A DNA stretch of 64,000 bases from Cupriavidus taiwanensis (GCF_900250075.1 NZ_LT977071.1:558001-622000); one strand, 5' to 3'. Shown: positions 17,008 through 26,047, numbered from the stretch's first letter. Made by a program: numbers and translations. Notes: generated from the letters alone by a model not told the origin.

Positions 17008-17131
17008 GGCGGATTGATGAGGCTGGGGGGCGACCGTCCAACTCTATGAGTTTCTTCGGACAAGCTGAAGCGATGATTTGCGCATCCAGGCATGCCGAAA
17101 CGGAAAGTCATCCGCGCCCGTCGTTCATGCT

Positions 17132-17143
17132 CGGGATTTCCCG
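17132..17143. promoter_or_regulatory. Inverted repeat in LysR / HMG-CoA-lyase intergenic region
   Basis: CGGGA-TT-TCCCG lies 65 bp before the LysR start, in the 201-bp divergent region. It could be the regulator's binding site, although it does not give a perfect T-N11-A. Confidence 0.3.
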
Positions 17144-17208
17144 GATGCGATGTCACCGGCCGACGCTGGCGGGTAACATTCCCGGCAGGAAAGCCAGCCG
17201 CCCCCGCC

Positions 17209-18159
17209 ATGCGAGACCTCGACCTCACCACGCTGCGCCTGTTCGTCGCCGTCTGCGAAACCCGCAACATGGCGCGCGCGGGCGAACAGGAACACATCGT
17301 CGCTTCGGCCATCAGCAAGCGCCTGGCGCAACTGGAGGAAACCGTCGGCGCCACGCTGCTGGAACGCCGCCGCCACGGCGTCATCCCCACGCCCGCCGGC
17401 GAGATCGTGCTGGGGCATGCGCGCGCCATGCTGGCTGCGGCCGACCGCGTGACGCGCGACATGGCCGATTACGGCTCCGGCGTGCGCGGGCAGGTGCGCC
17501 TGCTCGCCACGGTGTCGACCATGGCGGAATCGCTGCCTGACGACATCGCCGCCTTCATGCAGTTGCCGGCGCACCGCGACGTGCGCGTGACCATCGAGGA
17601 GAGCCTGAGCAGCGAAGTGGTCAGCGCGCTGCGCGACGGCACCGCGCCGCTGGGCATCTGCTGGGACGCGGCCGACCTGGAAGGCTTCCAGACCCGCCCC
17701 TACCGCAGCGACCACCTCGCCGCCGTGGTCTACGCGGGGCATCCGCTGGCGCAGTCGGATAGCTGCCTGTTCGAAGACACGCTGGACTACGACCAGATCG
17801 CCATGCCGGCGCAGACCGCGGTGCAGATCATGCTGGCACGCTACGCCGCCATCCAGGGGCGGCGCATCGCGCACCGCGCCGTGGTGTCGACCTTCGACGC
17901 CGCGCTGCGCTGCGTGCGTGCGCAACTCGGCATCGTCATCATCCCGGCCGAGATCGCCACGCTGATTGCCACGGCCTTCGGCCTGCGCGTGATCCCGCTG
18001 CGCGACGACTGGGCGCGGCGGCGCTTTGCCATCTGCTGCCGCGACTTCTCGCTGCTGTCGCCCGCGGCGCAGCTGCTGGTGCAGTTCCTGGAAGACGCCG
18101 CGGCGAAGGAAGCGGCGGGTGCCGTGCCTGCGCCGGCCCGGTCACGGCGCAGGCGGTAA
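17209..18159 (+). CDS. LysR family regulator
   Basis: This is a 316-residue transcription factor. The N-terminal helix-turn-helix is at about 1-62 (LRLFVAVCETRNMARAGEQE, then SAISKRLAQLEETVGATLLE), followed by the periplasmic-binding-like effector domain. It is transcribed divergently from the lyase/CoA-transferase/Bug operon with 201 bp between them, the standard arrangement for a LysR activator responding to the operon's substrate. The start ATG 17209 gives the usual N-terminus. The C-terminal tail is Arg-rich. Confidence 0.9.
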   Translation: MRDLDLTTLRLFVAVCETRNMARAGEQEHIVASAISKRLAQLEETVGATLLERRRHGVIPTPAGEIVLGHARAMLAAADRVTRDMADYGSGVRGQVRLLATVSTMAESLPDDIAAFMQLPAHRDVRVTIEESLSSEVVSALRDGTAPLGICWDAADLEGFQTRPYRSDHLAAVVYAGHPLAQSDSCLFEDTLDYDQIAMPAQTAVQIMLARYAAIQGRRIAHRAVVSTFDAALRCVRAQLGIVIIPAEIATLIATAFGLRVIPLRDDWARRRFAICCRDFSLLSPAAQLLVQFLEDAAAKEAAGAVPAPARSRRRR

Positions 18160-18341
18160 GTCGCCGCGCAACTTCCTGTTCGTTTCGAGGGTTAGCCCGA
18201 GGCGTTTTCGCAAGCTTATGTTGCGTGCCGTTGCGTAGACTGGCTTGCGTTTTTCGCCGCCGGCCACGATGGTTGGATAGGAAAGGCCGGGCGAAGCCTG
18301 AATCACGACAATGCGCGCCGGCACGGCGCAGGAGCACGCAA

Positions 18342-19034
18342 ATGAACTTCAACGGCAAGAACGTACTGGTCACCGGCGCACGCGGCAACCTCGGGCGCGC
18401 GGTCGCGCACGCCTTCGCGCAGGCAGGCGCGCGCGTGGTACTGCTGGACCGTCACGACGCACCATTGCCGGAAATCGGCAGCGGCCACCTGGCGCTGCAG
18501 GCCGACCTGCTCGACGCGGACAGTCTCGGCAAGGCCATCGACCAGGCCGTGCAGGCATGCGGACGCATCGACGTGGTGTGCAACCTGGCCGGCGGCTTTG
18601 CCATGGGCACGGGCATCCACGAGACCAGCGCGGCCGACTGGAACCGCCTGTTCGACATGAACGTGGGCACGGTGCTGAACATGGCGCGCGCGGTGGTGCC
18701 GCATATGCTGTCCGCGGGCGGCGGCGCCATCGTCAACATCGGCGCCAATTCGGCGGCGCGCGGCCTGGCGCAGATGGGCGCCTACTGCGCATCGAAGGAC
18801 GCGCTGGCGCGCGTGACCGAATCGATGTCGGCCGAGCTGCGCGACCAGGGCATCCGCGTCAACGCGGTGCTGCCCAGCATCCTCGACACGCCCGAGAACC
18901 GCCAGGCCATGCCGGATGCCGACACCTCCCGCTGGGTCGCCCTCGATGCGCTGGCCGACGTGATCCTGTTCCTCGCCTCCGACGCCGCGCGCGCGGTGCA
19001 CGGCGCGCTGGTGCCGGTGGTCAACCGCGCCTGA
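18342..19034 (+). CDS. Short-chain dehydrogenase/reductase
   Basis: This is a cytosolic NAD(P)-dependent oxidoreductase of 230 residues. The cofactor motif is a slightly unusual TGARGNLGRAVA near residues 11-22, followed by CNLAGG (NNAG position) and the catalytic YCASK. The start ATG 18342 has GCAGGAGC upstream. The C-terminus (FLASDAARAVHGALVPVVNRA) is shorter than in FabG proteins. It is convergent with the following LysR gene, overlapping by 14 nt. Substrate unknown. Confidence 0.87.
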   Translation: MNFNGKNVLVTGARGNLGRAVAHAFAQAGARVVLLDRHDAPLPEIGSGHLALQADLLDADSLGKAIDQAVQACGRIDVVCNLAGGFAMGTGIHETSAADWNRLFDMNVGTVLNMARAVVPHMLSAGGGAIVNIGANSAARGLAQMGAYCASKDALARVTESMSAELRDQGIRVNAVLPSILDTPENRQAMPDADTSRWVALDALADVILFLASDAARAVHGALVPVVNRA

Positions 19035-19977
19035 CGCGCGGCCGGCGCGCCGCGGGTGCGGCGGCGCCGATGGCGCTGGCCGCTTCCTGGATCTGCTGGC
19101 GCAGCCAGCGCCGCAGCCGGTCGGCATCGGTGCGCGCGTGCCAGATCTGCATCATGTCGACCCGCGGCAGCGCGAACGGCACCGGCAGCATCACCAGGTC
19201 CGGATCGCGCGCCACCGCTTCCTGCGCGACCGAGCGCAGGCAGGTCAGCAACAGCGCCGAACCGCGCACCAGCCGGCTCGGCGCCAGGAAGCTCGACAAA
19301 CCCGCCACCACCGTGCGCCGGTGCCCCAGCCGCGCCAGCGCGCGATCGACCACGCCGTTGAGATCGCCGGTCAGCGTGGTCAGCAGGTGCTCGCACGCCA
19401 GGAACGCGTCCAGGTCCAGGCCATCCGCGATGCGTCGATTGGTGCGCGAGGCCAGCACCACGAAATCCTCGCTGCCCAGCCGCTGCTGGTGGAAGGTGTC
19501 GGGCAGGTTCTCATAGAAGCCGGCGATCGCCAGGTCGCAGGTGCCCTTCTCCAGTTCCTCGCGCGGCAGCTCGCCGCGCGTGTTGTGCGTGACCAGCACC
19601 ACCCCCGGCGCGTCGCGGCGCAGCCGCGGCAACAGCGCCGGCAGCAGCAGCTGCTCCATGTAGTCGGTGGTGTAGATGTGGACGGCCTCGCTGCGTGCCA
19701 GGAAATCGCGGCCGTCGCAGGCGTCGTAGAACGCATCCAGGTCCGCCACCAGCCGCTGCACCTGCGGCGCCAGCACATGCGCGCGCGGCGTCGGCGTCAG
19801 GCCGCGCGGCGCGCGCACGAACAGCGGGTCGCCCAGTTCGTCGCGCAGCCGGTTGAGCTTGTGGCTCAGCGCCGGCTGGCTCAGCGCCATGCGCGCCGCC
19901 GCGCGCGAGGCGTTGCCTTCCTGGTACAGCACATGGAAGACGTAGAGCAGGTTCAGGTCCTTGCCGGCGATATTCAT
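19021..19977 (-). CDS. LysR family regulator (NahR/NodD-like N-terminus)
   Basis: The 318-residue regulator starts MNIAGKDLNLLYVFHVLYQE; the LNLL-type opening and REELGDPLFVRAPRGLTPT region are typical of the NodD/NahR branch. An alternative ATG at 19995 adds six residues but would put the coding start within 5 bp of the palindromic LysR box (20000-20018), so I prefer 19977. It faces a DJ-1/PfpI gene, which is its likely target, and overlaps the upstream SDR gene end by 14 nt. Confidence 0.88.
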   Translation of the reverse strand: MNIAGKDLNLLYVFHVLYQEGNASRAAARMALSQPALSHKLNRLRDELGDPLFVRAPRGLTPTPRAHVLAPQVQRLVADLDAFYDACDGRDFLARSEAVHIYTTDYMEQLLLPALLPRLRRDAPGVVLVTHNTRGELPREELEKGTCDLAIAGFYENLPDTFHQQRLGSEDFVVLASRTNRRIADGLDLDAFLACEHLLTTLTGDLNGVVDRALARLGHRRTVVAGLSSFLAPSRLVRGSALLLTCLRSVAQEAVARDPDLVMLPVPFALPRVDMMQIWHARTDADRLRRWLRQQIQEAASAIGAAAPAARRPRVRRG

Positions 19978-19999
19978 TTTTTGGATGGCAGGCATCGAA

Positions 20000-20018
20000 G
20001 ATTCGAAGTTTTCGAATC
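20000..20018. promoter_or_regulatory. LysR T-N11-A operator between divergent LysR and DJ-1 genes
   Basis: The perfect 8-bp arms GATTCGAA and TTCGAATC are separated by GTT. T20003 and A20015 are spaced by 11 bases, matching the T-N11-A rule. It sits 75 bp before the DJ-1/PfpI start and just outside the LysR gene. Confidence 0.75.
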
Positions 20019-20092
20019 ATAGCCAGCTGCGTAGGATGTTGCCAATGCCGGGGCTGCCCCGGCCGACCGTGGACGCAAACCGGAGAACCAAC

Positions 20093-20770
20093 ATGAAAAT
20101 CCTGATGGTGCTGACCTCGCACGACCAGCTTGGCAATACGGGCAAGAAGACCGGCTTCTGGCTGGAGGAATTCGCCGCGCCCTACTACGTCTTCAAGGAC
20201 GCCGGCGTTGACCTGACGCTGGCCTCGCCCAAGGGCGGCCAGCCGCCGATCGATCCCAAGAGCGACGATCCGGATGCGCAGACCGATGCGACCCGCCGCT
20301 TCCGCGCCGACACCGCCGCGCAGCAGGCACTGGCCAGCACGCTGACGCTGGACCAGGTGAAGGCCGACGACTTCGACGCCGTGTTCTATCCCGGCGGCCA
20401 TGGCCCGCTGTGGGACCTGGCGGAAGACAAGCGGTCGATCGCGCTGATCGAGCAGTTCGACCGGCTCGGCAAGCCGGTGGGCGCCGTGTGCCATGCGCCG
20501 GGGGTGCTGCGGCACGTCAAGGGCGCGGACGGGCAGCCGCTGGTCAAGGGCAAGGAAGTCACCGGCTTTACCAACAGCGAGGAAGAGGCGGTGCAGCTGA
20601 CCGAGGTGGTGCCGTTCCTGGTGGAGGATGTGCTGAAGGCCAGCGGCGGGCGGTTTACGCGCGGGGATGACTGGGCCAGCCACGTTGCGGTGGCGGGACG
20701 GCTGGTGACGGGGCAGAACCCGGCGTCGTCGGAGGCGGGGGCCGAGGCGGTGTTGAGGTTGTTGAAGTAA
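20093..20770 (+). CDS. DJ-1/PfpI family protein (type 1 glutamine amidotransferase-like)
   Basis: The 225-residue protein carries the nucleophilic-elbow cysteine Cys133 (GAVCHAPGVL), an acidic residue near 25-26 (WLEEFAAPYY) and GGHGPLWDL, the pattern of the Hsp31/glyoxalase III-like branch. Members act as glyoxalases, deglycases or chaperones. The start ATG 20093 follows CGGAGAACCAAC. Divergent from a LysR gene with a clear operator, so it is probably induced by a specific signal such as reactive aldehydes or electrophiles, although the sequence does not show which. Confidence 0.85.
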   Translation: MKILMVLTSHDQLGNTGKKTGFWLEEFAAPYYVFKDAGVDLTLASPKGGQPPIDPKSDDPDAQTDATRRFRADTAAQQALASTLTLDQVKADDFDAVFYPGGHGPLWDLAEDKRSIALIEQFDRLGKPVGAVCHAPGVLRHVKGADGQPLVKGKEVTGFTNSEEEAVQLTEVVPFLVEDVLKASGGRFTRGDDWASHVAVAGRLVTGQNPASSEAGAEAVLRLLK

Positions 20771-20811
20771 GGTCTACGGCGAATCGCGGCGTTCGATCCG
20801 CTGCCGGTTTG

Positions 20812-20839
20812 CTCCCTCTCCCGCGCGCGGGAGAGGGAG
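20812..20839. repeat. Perfect 28-bp GC-rich palindrome between convergent genes
   Basis: The arms CTCCCTCTCCCGC (20812-20824) and GCGGGAGAGGGAG (20827-20839) surround GC. It lies between the ends of the DJ-1 gene and the opposing acylase gene, where it could stop transcription from both sides. A related GCGGGAGAGGGC half occurs at 7957-7968, suggesting a dispersed repeat family. Confidence 0.65.
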
Positions 20840-20869
20840 TACACCAGCGGGAGTTACGAGGCTAGAGAA

Positions 20870-23308
20870 TCACTGCGGCACCAGCTCCACCCTCTCCCTG
20901 CTCGCCTTCTCCACCGCCTTGCGCGTATAAACCAGCGGGAAATACTCCCCCTTGGCCCACAACGGCGCCAGGTCGCGGTAATGCGGGCTGGCCGGATTGC
21001 CAGACTGCCCCGGCGTGTTGATCACGCGCGAGGCATCCCAGTTGCCGACGTCCAGCACCATGCGGAACGACGCGCCCGCAGTCAGCCGGAAATCCGTATT
21101 GCGGTAGCTGGTGTTCATCGGCGTGAAGGCCGAGCCGCCGATCGGGCCCGCGTTGACGTTGAACTGCTGGCGTTCGGCATCGCTCAGGATCGGGTCCATC
21201 GGATGCGTGAACACGGCGGTGTGGAGCTTGCCCCATTGCCAGGCGCGCGGGTCGGGGCCGAGCTTGGCTTCGACCTCGGCCATCGCGGCCTTCAGCGATT
21301 CCAGCATGACGGCATTGCGGCGCTCCGGCGGCATCCATGGCCCGGGCTGCTCCAGCACCGCGACCACGCGCGCGGCATCGCCGGCGCCGACCAGGCGCGC
21401 GGCTTCGGGCGGCAGCGCGGCACGCACCACGGCCTGGCGCAGGTGCTTGCTGAACCAGACTTCGAACAACGCCGCGGCGGCGCTGTCGGCGCGTTCGTTG
21501 CCGTTCCAGCCGCGCAGCAGCTCCAGGCCGCGGGCCAGCTGCGGGTCGTCGCTGCGCAGGTCCTGCAGCAGCGCGACCACGCGCTGCGCCGGCAGCGACA
21601 CGGTGTCGTTCTGCCACGCCATCGAATCCTGCACCGAGCTGCGCGGATTGGCGCCGACCACCGCCTTCAGCCGGCGCGCGCGCGAACTGTCGCTCCATTC
21701 ATATCCCACGCCCAGCTTGGCGGCCGGGTGCTCGGGCGGGATGTTGTTTTCATTGGCGGTGACGATATAGCCCGGCGCGGGGTTATAGGCCCACGGCAGC
21801 TCGTCCATGTTGCGGTAGCCGGCCCATTCATAGCGGCCGTCGCCGGCCACCGGCGTCAGGCCGTCCCAGTTGGGACGCTTGACGGTCAGCCCGCCCGGGA
21901 TCCAGCCGATATTGCCGCCGGTGTCGGCATAGACCTGGTTCTCGCCCGGCGCGCCCCAGCGGTTCATGGCGGCGCGGAACTGGTCCCAGTTGCGCGCGCG
22001 CATGTAGTCCATCGAACCGAAGTACGGCGCCATGCCGTGGTCCAGCCACGCCGCGCGCAGCGCCCAGGCGTGCCCGGCGCCGGACACCAGCACCGGGCCA
22101 TGGCGGGTGAAGTCGAGGGTGACCTTGCGCGGCGCGGGCTCGCCCTTGACCGCGATCTCTTCGGTGATGGTCTCCATCGGCTCCCAGCGGCCCTTGTACT
22201 TGTACTCGCGCGGGTTGGCCGGGTTCAGCTCGTAGCCGTACAGGTCTTCCTGGTCCATGTAGAAGCGCGTCAGGCCAAAGGCAATGGTGCCGTTATGCCC
22301 GATCGAGATGCCCGGCAGGAACGGCTCGCCGGCGCCGATCACCGACATCCCGGGCGCGTTGAGATGGCTGATGTAGCGCAGGCTGGGCGCGCCATGCGAG
22401 CGGTGCGGGTCGTTGGCCAGGATCGGGCGGCCGGTGGTGGTGCGCTTGCCGCCGATGACCCAGTTGTTCGAGCCCAGGCTGCGGCCGGTATCACTGTTGG
22501 CATCGACCACGGCGTAGAGCTGGTCCAGCGGGATGCCGGCGGCCCGGGCGTCGCCCCAGGCTTCCTTCGGGAAGCGCGCGGGGGCGGTGGCCAGTTCGTA
22601 GGCGCGGCGCAGTTCGGCCGCGGGCACGGTGCAGGGGTCGATGCCGGGGTTGAGGCTGGGTTCGACCTGCGGGTCGAGCTCGCGCCGCAGCCAGTCGGCG
22701 CGCGCGGCGTGGGTCTTGGCCTCGCAGTAGAGGCGGGCGCGATCGATCTCGCCGGTGAAGTTCAGCGTCAGGCCGTGGTGGCGGATGCGCACGATGTCTT
22801 CGGCCTGCCAGCGCGACGGCTTGTAGTCGAGCTTGCGGAATTCAGGCGGCAGCAGCTCGGGCTTCTGCTCGGTCAGCGCGACGTAGGCGTTCACCCCCGC
22901 GACAAAGGCCTCGGCCACGCGCTTGGCGTCGGAGCCGTAGGCCAGCCATTCGCGGTACATGTCGCCGCGGAACAGCACCGCGCGCGCCATGCGGTCGCCC
23001 TCGGCATAGGCCGGGCCGAAGTCCCTGGCCATCTCGCCGAGCCCGCGCTTGCGCCACAGGTCGATCTGCCACAGGCGGTCACGCGCGGCCATGAAGCCCT
23101 GCGCATAGAAGGCGTCGTAGAGCGTGCCGGCATAGATATGCGGCACGCCCCAGCGGTCGACCAGCACGCTGGCGGGTTTTTCCAGGCCGGGCACGGCAAA
23201 GAGGTTCTGGCGGGCAGGCGCTTCGGCCATGGCGGCCGGGATGGCGACGGGGCTGGCGGTGGCGAGCAGGGCCAGCGCAGCGGCCAGGCGGCGGGGGGTG
23301 CGTAACAT
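20870..23308 (-). CDS. Penicillin-acylase family Ntn hydrolase
   Basis: This periplasmic autoprocessed amidohydrolase has an 812-residue precursor with signal peptide (RRLAAALALLATASPVAIPA, cleavage near AMA-EA), alpha chain, spacer and beta chain. The nucleophile is Ser280 at the self-cleavage point (GRSLGSNNWVIGG). Conserved beta-chain stretches ILANDPHR and SIGHNGTIAFGLT follow. The start at 23308 is supported by AGGAGACCTG. The family includes beta-lactam, acyl-homoserine-lactone and siderophore-precursor acylases. It lies 121 bp downstream of the Fur-linked flavoprotein operon on the same strand; whether it is part of it is unknown. Confidence 0.87.
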   Translation of the reverse strand: MLRTPRRLAAALALLATASPVAIPAAMAEAPARQNLFAVPGLEKPASVLVDRWGVPHIYAGTLYDAFYAQGFMAARDRLWQIDLWRKRGLGEMARDFGPAYAEGDRMARAVLFRGDMYREWLAYGSDAKRVAEAFVAGVNAYVALTEQKPELLPPEFRKLDYKPSRWQAEDIVRIRHHGLTLNFTGEIDRARLYCEAKTHAARADWLRRELDPQVEPSLNPGIDPCTVPAAELRRAYELATAPARFPKEAWGDARAAGIPLDQLYAVVDANSDTGRSLGSNNWVIGGKRTTTGRPILANDPHRSHGAPSLRYISHLNAPGMSVIGAGEPFLPGISIGHNGTIAFGLTRFYMDQEDLYGYELNPANPREYKYKGRWEPMETITEEIAVKGEPAPRKVTLDFTRHGPVLVSGAGHAWALRAAWLDHGMAPYFGSMDYMRARNWDQFRAAMNRWGAPGENQVYADTGGNIGWIPGGLTVKRPNWDGLTPVAGDGRYEWAGYRNMDELPWAYNPAPGYIVTANENNIPPEHPAAKLGVGYEWSDSSRARRLKAVVGANPRSSVQDSMAWQNDTVSLPAQRVVALLQDLRSDDPQLARGLELLRGWNGNERADSAAAALFEVWFSKHLRQAVVRAALPPEAARLVGAGDAARVVAVLEQPGPWMPPERRNAVMLESLKAAMAEVEAKLGPDPRAWQWGKLHTAVFTHPMDPILSDAERQQFNVNAGPIGGSAFTPMNTSYRNTDFRLTAGASFRMVLDVGNWDASRVINTPGQSGNPASPHYRDLAPLWAKGEYFPLVYTRKAVEKASRERVELVPQ

Positions 23309-23429
23309 CAGGTCTCCTCGTGTTGTGATGGCTGCAGATGTCTTGCAGTTCACACCGAAGATAGTGCATGGCCGGCCCGGGCGCGAGCGTGGCGGCCGAT
23401 CTCCGCACGCCGCGTGGTGGGCCGCGGGC

Positions 23430-25028
23430 TCAATAGACGTCGCGCCGGTAGCCGCCGTCGTCGGCCAGGCGGCGCAATGCCTCCTCGCCCAGGATCTCGG
23501 CCAGCGCGTCATGGACGCCGCCGGCCATGCCCTGCAGGCTGCCGCAGACATAAATGGCGGCGCCGTCGGCCACCCATTGCCGCACGCCATCCGCCTGCAG
23601 GCGCAGCGCGTCCTGCACGTAGCGCGGCGCGCCAACGTCGCGCGACCAGGCGTGGTCCACGCGGGCCAGCGTGCCGTCCGCGCGCCAGCGCGCCAGTTCC
23701 CCGGCGAAGAAGGCGTCATGCTGCGCCGAGCGCTCGCCGAACAGCAGCCAGTTGCGCCGCCGCCCGGCCGCAGCGCGGGCCTTGAGCTGGGCCCGCAGCC
23801 CGGCCAGCCCGGTGCCGTTGCCGACCAGGATCAGCGGCCGCTCGTCCGCCGGCGGATGGAAACCGCGATTGGCGCGGATGCGCAGCGCGATGCGGTTGCC
23901 AAGCGCGGCGTGTTCGGTCAGCCAGCCCGAGGCCAGGCCCAGGCGGCCATCGTCGTGACGGGTCTGGCGCACCAGCAACTCGAGCCGGCCGTCGCGCGGC
24001 AGCGAAGCGATCGAATATTCGCGATGCGGCAGCGGCGCCAGCGCATCCACCAGCTGCTGCGGCGCAACGCCCTGCATCGCGGCGAGATGCGGTGCGGGCA
24101 GCGGCATGCGCGTGGCCATGGCCGCGGCCAGGGTGGTGTCGGCGCCATCGCAGCGCACCGGGGTAGCGCCGTCCAGGCCAAGCTGCGCCAGCAACCGGTC
24201 GACTTCGGCCGGCGCGTGGCACGGGCCGATCTCGGCAATGTCGCCGGCCTGCCAGCCCGGCGCCGCGCCGTCCGGCGGCACCAGCACCAGATGGAAGGCC
24301 GGCGCGCCCTGGCTGCCGGGATTCAGGTGATGGCGCTGCGCCAGCCGCCAGTGTTCATAGCGCGGACGTTCCCAGTCGGCGATCTCGGCGCCGCCGCTGA
24401 GCGCCGACAGGTGGTTCTGCCAGTGGCGCAGCGCGCCGGCGTCGCCGTTGTCGACTTCGATCAGGTCGAACAGCGGCTGCGCGCGCTGGCGCTGCAGCCA
24501 GCCCTCCAGCGCATGGCCGAAGGCGCAGAAGCGCGCGTAGCTGCTGTCGCCGAGCGCGAGGATGCCGTAGCGCAACCGGTGCAGGCCATCGGCGCCCGCC
24601 AGCAGGCGGCGGGCGAAGCCCGACGCGCTGTCGGGTGCGTCGCCCTCGCCGGTGGTGCTGACCACGAACAGGGCCTGGCGGCATGCCCGCAGGCGGCGGC
24701 CATCGGCCTCGGCCAGCGACAGCAGCTGCACCGGCAGGCCCGCGCCCTGCAGCGCGGTAGCGGTCTGCAGCGCCAGCTGTTCGGCAAACCCGGTCTGGCT
24801 GGCATAGACCACCAGCGTCGCGCCGTCTTCCGAGCCGGCCAGCGCCGCCACCCGCGCGCGCCGCTGGCGGTGATGCGCCACCACCGCGCCGCAAAACCCC
24901 GCGTACGCGGCGACCACCCCAGCGGCCATGGCCATGCGCGACGGCCCCAGCACGGACAACGCCGCGCCGCCGGCCGCGGCAAGCCAGCCAGCGCCGGCGA
25001 TGGCCCACGACCTGGTGCGGCCGCTCAT
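23430..25028 (-). CDS. Membrane-anchored CysJ-like flavodoxin/FAD/NAD(P) reductase
   Basis: This protein should pass electrons from cytosolic NAD(P)H through FAD and FMN. The 532 residues begin with two membrane segments (residues 8-27 and 33-52, WAIAGAGWLAAAGGAALSVL and AAGVVAAYAGFCGAVVAHH). A flavodoxin-like domain follows (VVYASQTGFAEQLA near 73, STTGEGDAPDSASG near 125), then an FAD domain (HREYSIASLP, LASGWL) and NAD(P)-binding end (LILVGNGTGLAGLRA, YVCGSLQGMAGGVHDAL). The start overlaps the ApbE stop as ATGA, so the two are coupled. It differs from CysJ in its membrane anchor and shorter connecting domain. It is the likely electron entry point for the PepSY/DUF2271 system. Confidence 0.85.
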   Translation of the reverse strand: MSGRTRSWAIAGAGWLAAAGGAALSVLGPSRMAMAAGVVAAYAGFCGAVVAHHRQRRARVAALAGSEDGATLVVYASQTGFAEQLALQTATALQGAGLPVQLLSLAEADGRRLRACRQALFVVSTTGEGDAPDSASGFARRLLAGADGLHRLRYGILALGDSSYARFCAFGHALEGWLQRQRAQPLFDLIEVDNGDAGALRHWQNHLSALSGGAEIADWERPRYEHWRLAQRHHLNPGSQGAPAFHLVLVPPDGAAPGWQAGDIAEIGPCHAPAEVDRLLAQLGLDGATPVRCDGADTTLAAAMATRMPLPAPHLAAMQGVAPQQLVDALAPLPHREYSIASLPRDGRLELLVRQTRHDDGRLGLASGWLTEHAALGNRIALRIRANRGFHPPADERPLILVGNGTGLAGLRAQLKARAAAGRRRNWLLFGERSAQHDAFFAGELARWRADGTLARVDHAWSRDVGAPRYVQDALRLQADGVRQWVADGAAIYVCGSLQGMAGGVHDALAEILGEEALRRLADDGGYRRDVY

Positions 25029-26047
25029 GCCAGCATCGCGGCAAACGCCGGTGAAAGATGTTCGAGAAAACCGTTTGCGGTGCGCACCAGGAAGCGCGCG
25101 GCAATGCCGTGGCGGCGCGCGTGCGCCATGCCGGCGTCGGGGCCCAGCACGGTCAGCGCGGTGGACAGCGCATCGGCCAGCATGCACTGCGGGTGGATCA
25201 CCGTGACCGAGGCCAGCGCGTGGCTGGCCGGATAGCCGGTGCGCGGATCGATGGTATGGGCAAAGCGGCGGCCCTCGCTGTCGAAGTAGCGCCGGTAGTC
25301 GCCGGAGGTGGCCACCGACAGCCCGTGCAGCGCCACCAGCGTTTGCTGCGCGGCATCGCTGCCAGGCCCCGGCGGCGCTTCCAGCGCGACCCACCACGGC
25401 ATGCCGTCGGGCTTGACACCATGGCCGCGCAGTTCGCCGCCGATCTCGGTCAGGTGGTGCTCCAGGCCCTGTTCGCACAGGTAGCGCGCCACCGCGTCGA
25501 CGGCGAAGCCCTTGGCGATGGCGCACAAGTCCAGCGCCACGCCGCCCGGCTGGCGGGCACGCCTGCCGGCTACATCGACTTCGATGCGGGCCCAGCCGCA
25601 ACGGCCGCGCGCGGCCTGGACCTGGTCTGGCGACGGCGGTGCGCGGCGTGCCGGCCCCGGGGCCGGGCCGAAGCCCCACAGGTCGACCAGCGGCCCCGCG
25701 CTTGGGTCATAGGCGCCGCCGCTGTCGCGTGCCACCTGCAGCGCGGTCTGCAGCACCGCAAAGCAATCCCCCGGCAAGGCGTGCCAGCTGCCCGGCGGCG
25801 CGCGGTTGAACCGGCTCAGGTCCGAATCCGCGTCCCAGTTGCTCATCTGCGCGATCACGCGCGCGAGCACGGCCCGGATGCCGGCGCCGATGGCACCGAT
25901 GGCGCCGGCATCCGCTTGCGGCGGCAGCAGCGCCGCCACCGACCAGCTGGTGCCCATGGTGGGCCCGCCCCAGCGCTGCAGGCGCGCCCCGGCGGCGGGC
26001 GGACTGGGCGGCGCGCTCAGCGCAACGGGTACCAGGACGCGATTCAC
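25025..26047 (-). CDS. apbE: ApbE-type FAD:protein FMN transferase
   Basis: This enzyme attaches FMN from FAD to a threonine or serine in target proteins. The 340-residue reading begins at GTG 26047 (start uncertain; TTG 26056 is possible). Family motifs are GPTMGTSWSV near residue 25, SNWDADSDLSRFN, GVALDLCAIAKGFAVDAVARYL, EIGGELRGHG and the metal-site DALSTALTVLG. Unlike most bacterial ApbE proteins I see neither a clear signal peptide nor a lipobox cysteine, only a short hydrophobic start (VLVPVALSAPPSPPAAGA). It lies 14 bp after the DUF4198 gene. The DUF2271 protein encoded upstream carries a matching target motif. Confidence 0.88.
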   Translation of the reverse strand: MNRVLVPVALSAPPSPPAAGARLQRWGGPTMGTSWSVAALLPPQADAGAIGAIGAGIRAVLARVIAQMSNWDADSDLSRFNRAPPGSWHALPGDCFAVLQTALQVARDSGGAYDPSAGPLVDLWGFGPAPGPARRAPPSPDQVQAARGRCGWARIEVDVAGRRARQPGGVALDLCAIAKGFAVDAVARYLCEQGLEHHLTEIGGELRGHGVKPDGMPWWVALEAPPGPGSDAAQQTLVALHGLSVATSGDYRRYFDSEGRRFAHTIDPRTGYPASHALASVTVIHPQCMLADALSTALTVLGPDAGMAHARRHGIAARFLVRTANGFLEHLSPAFAAMLA

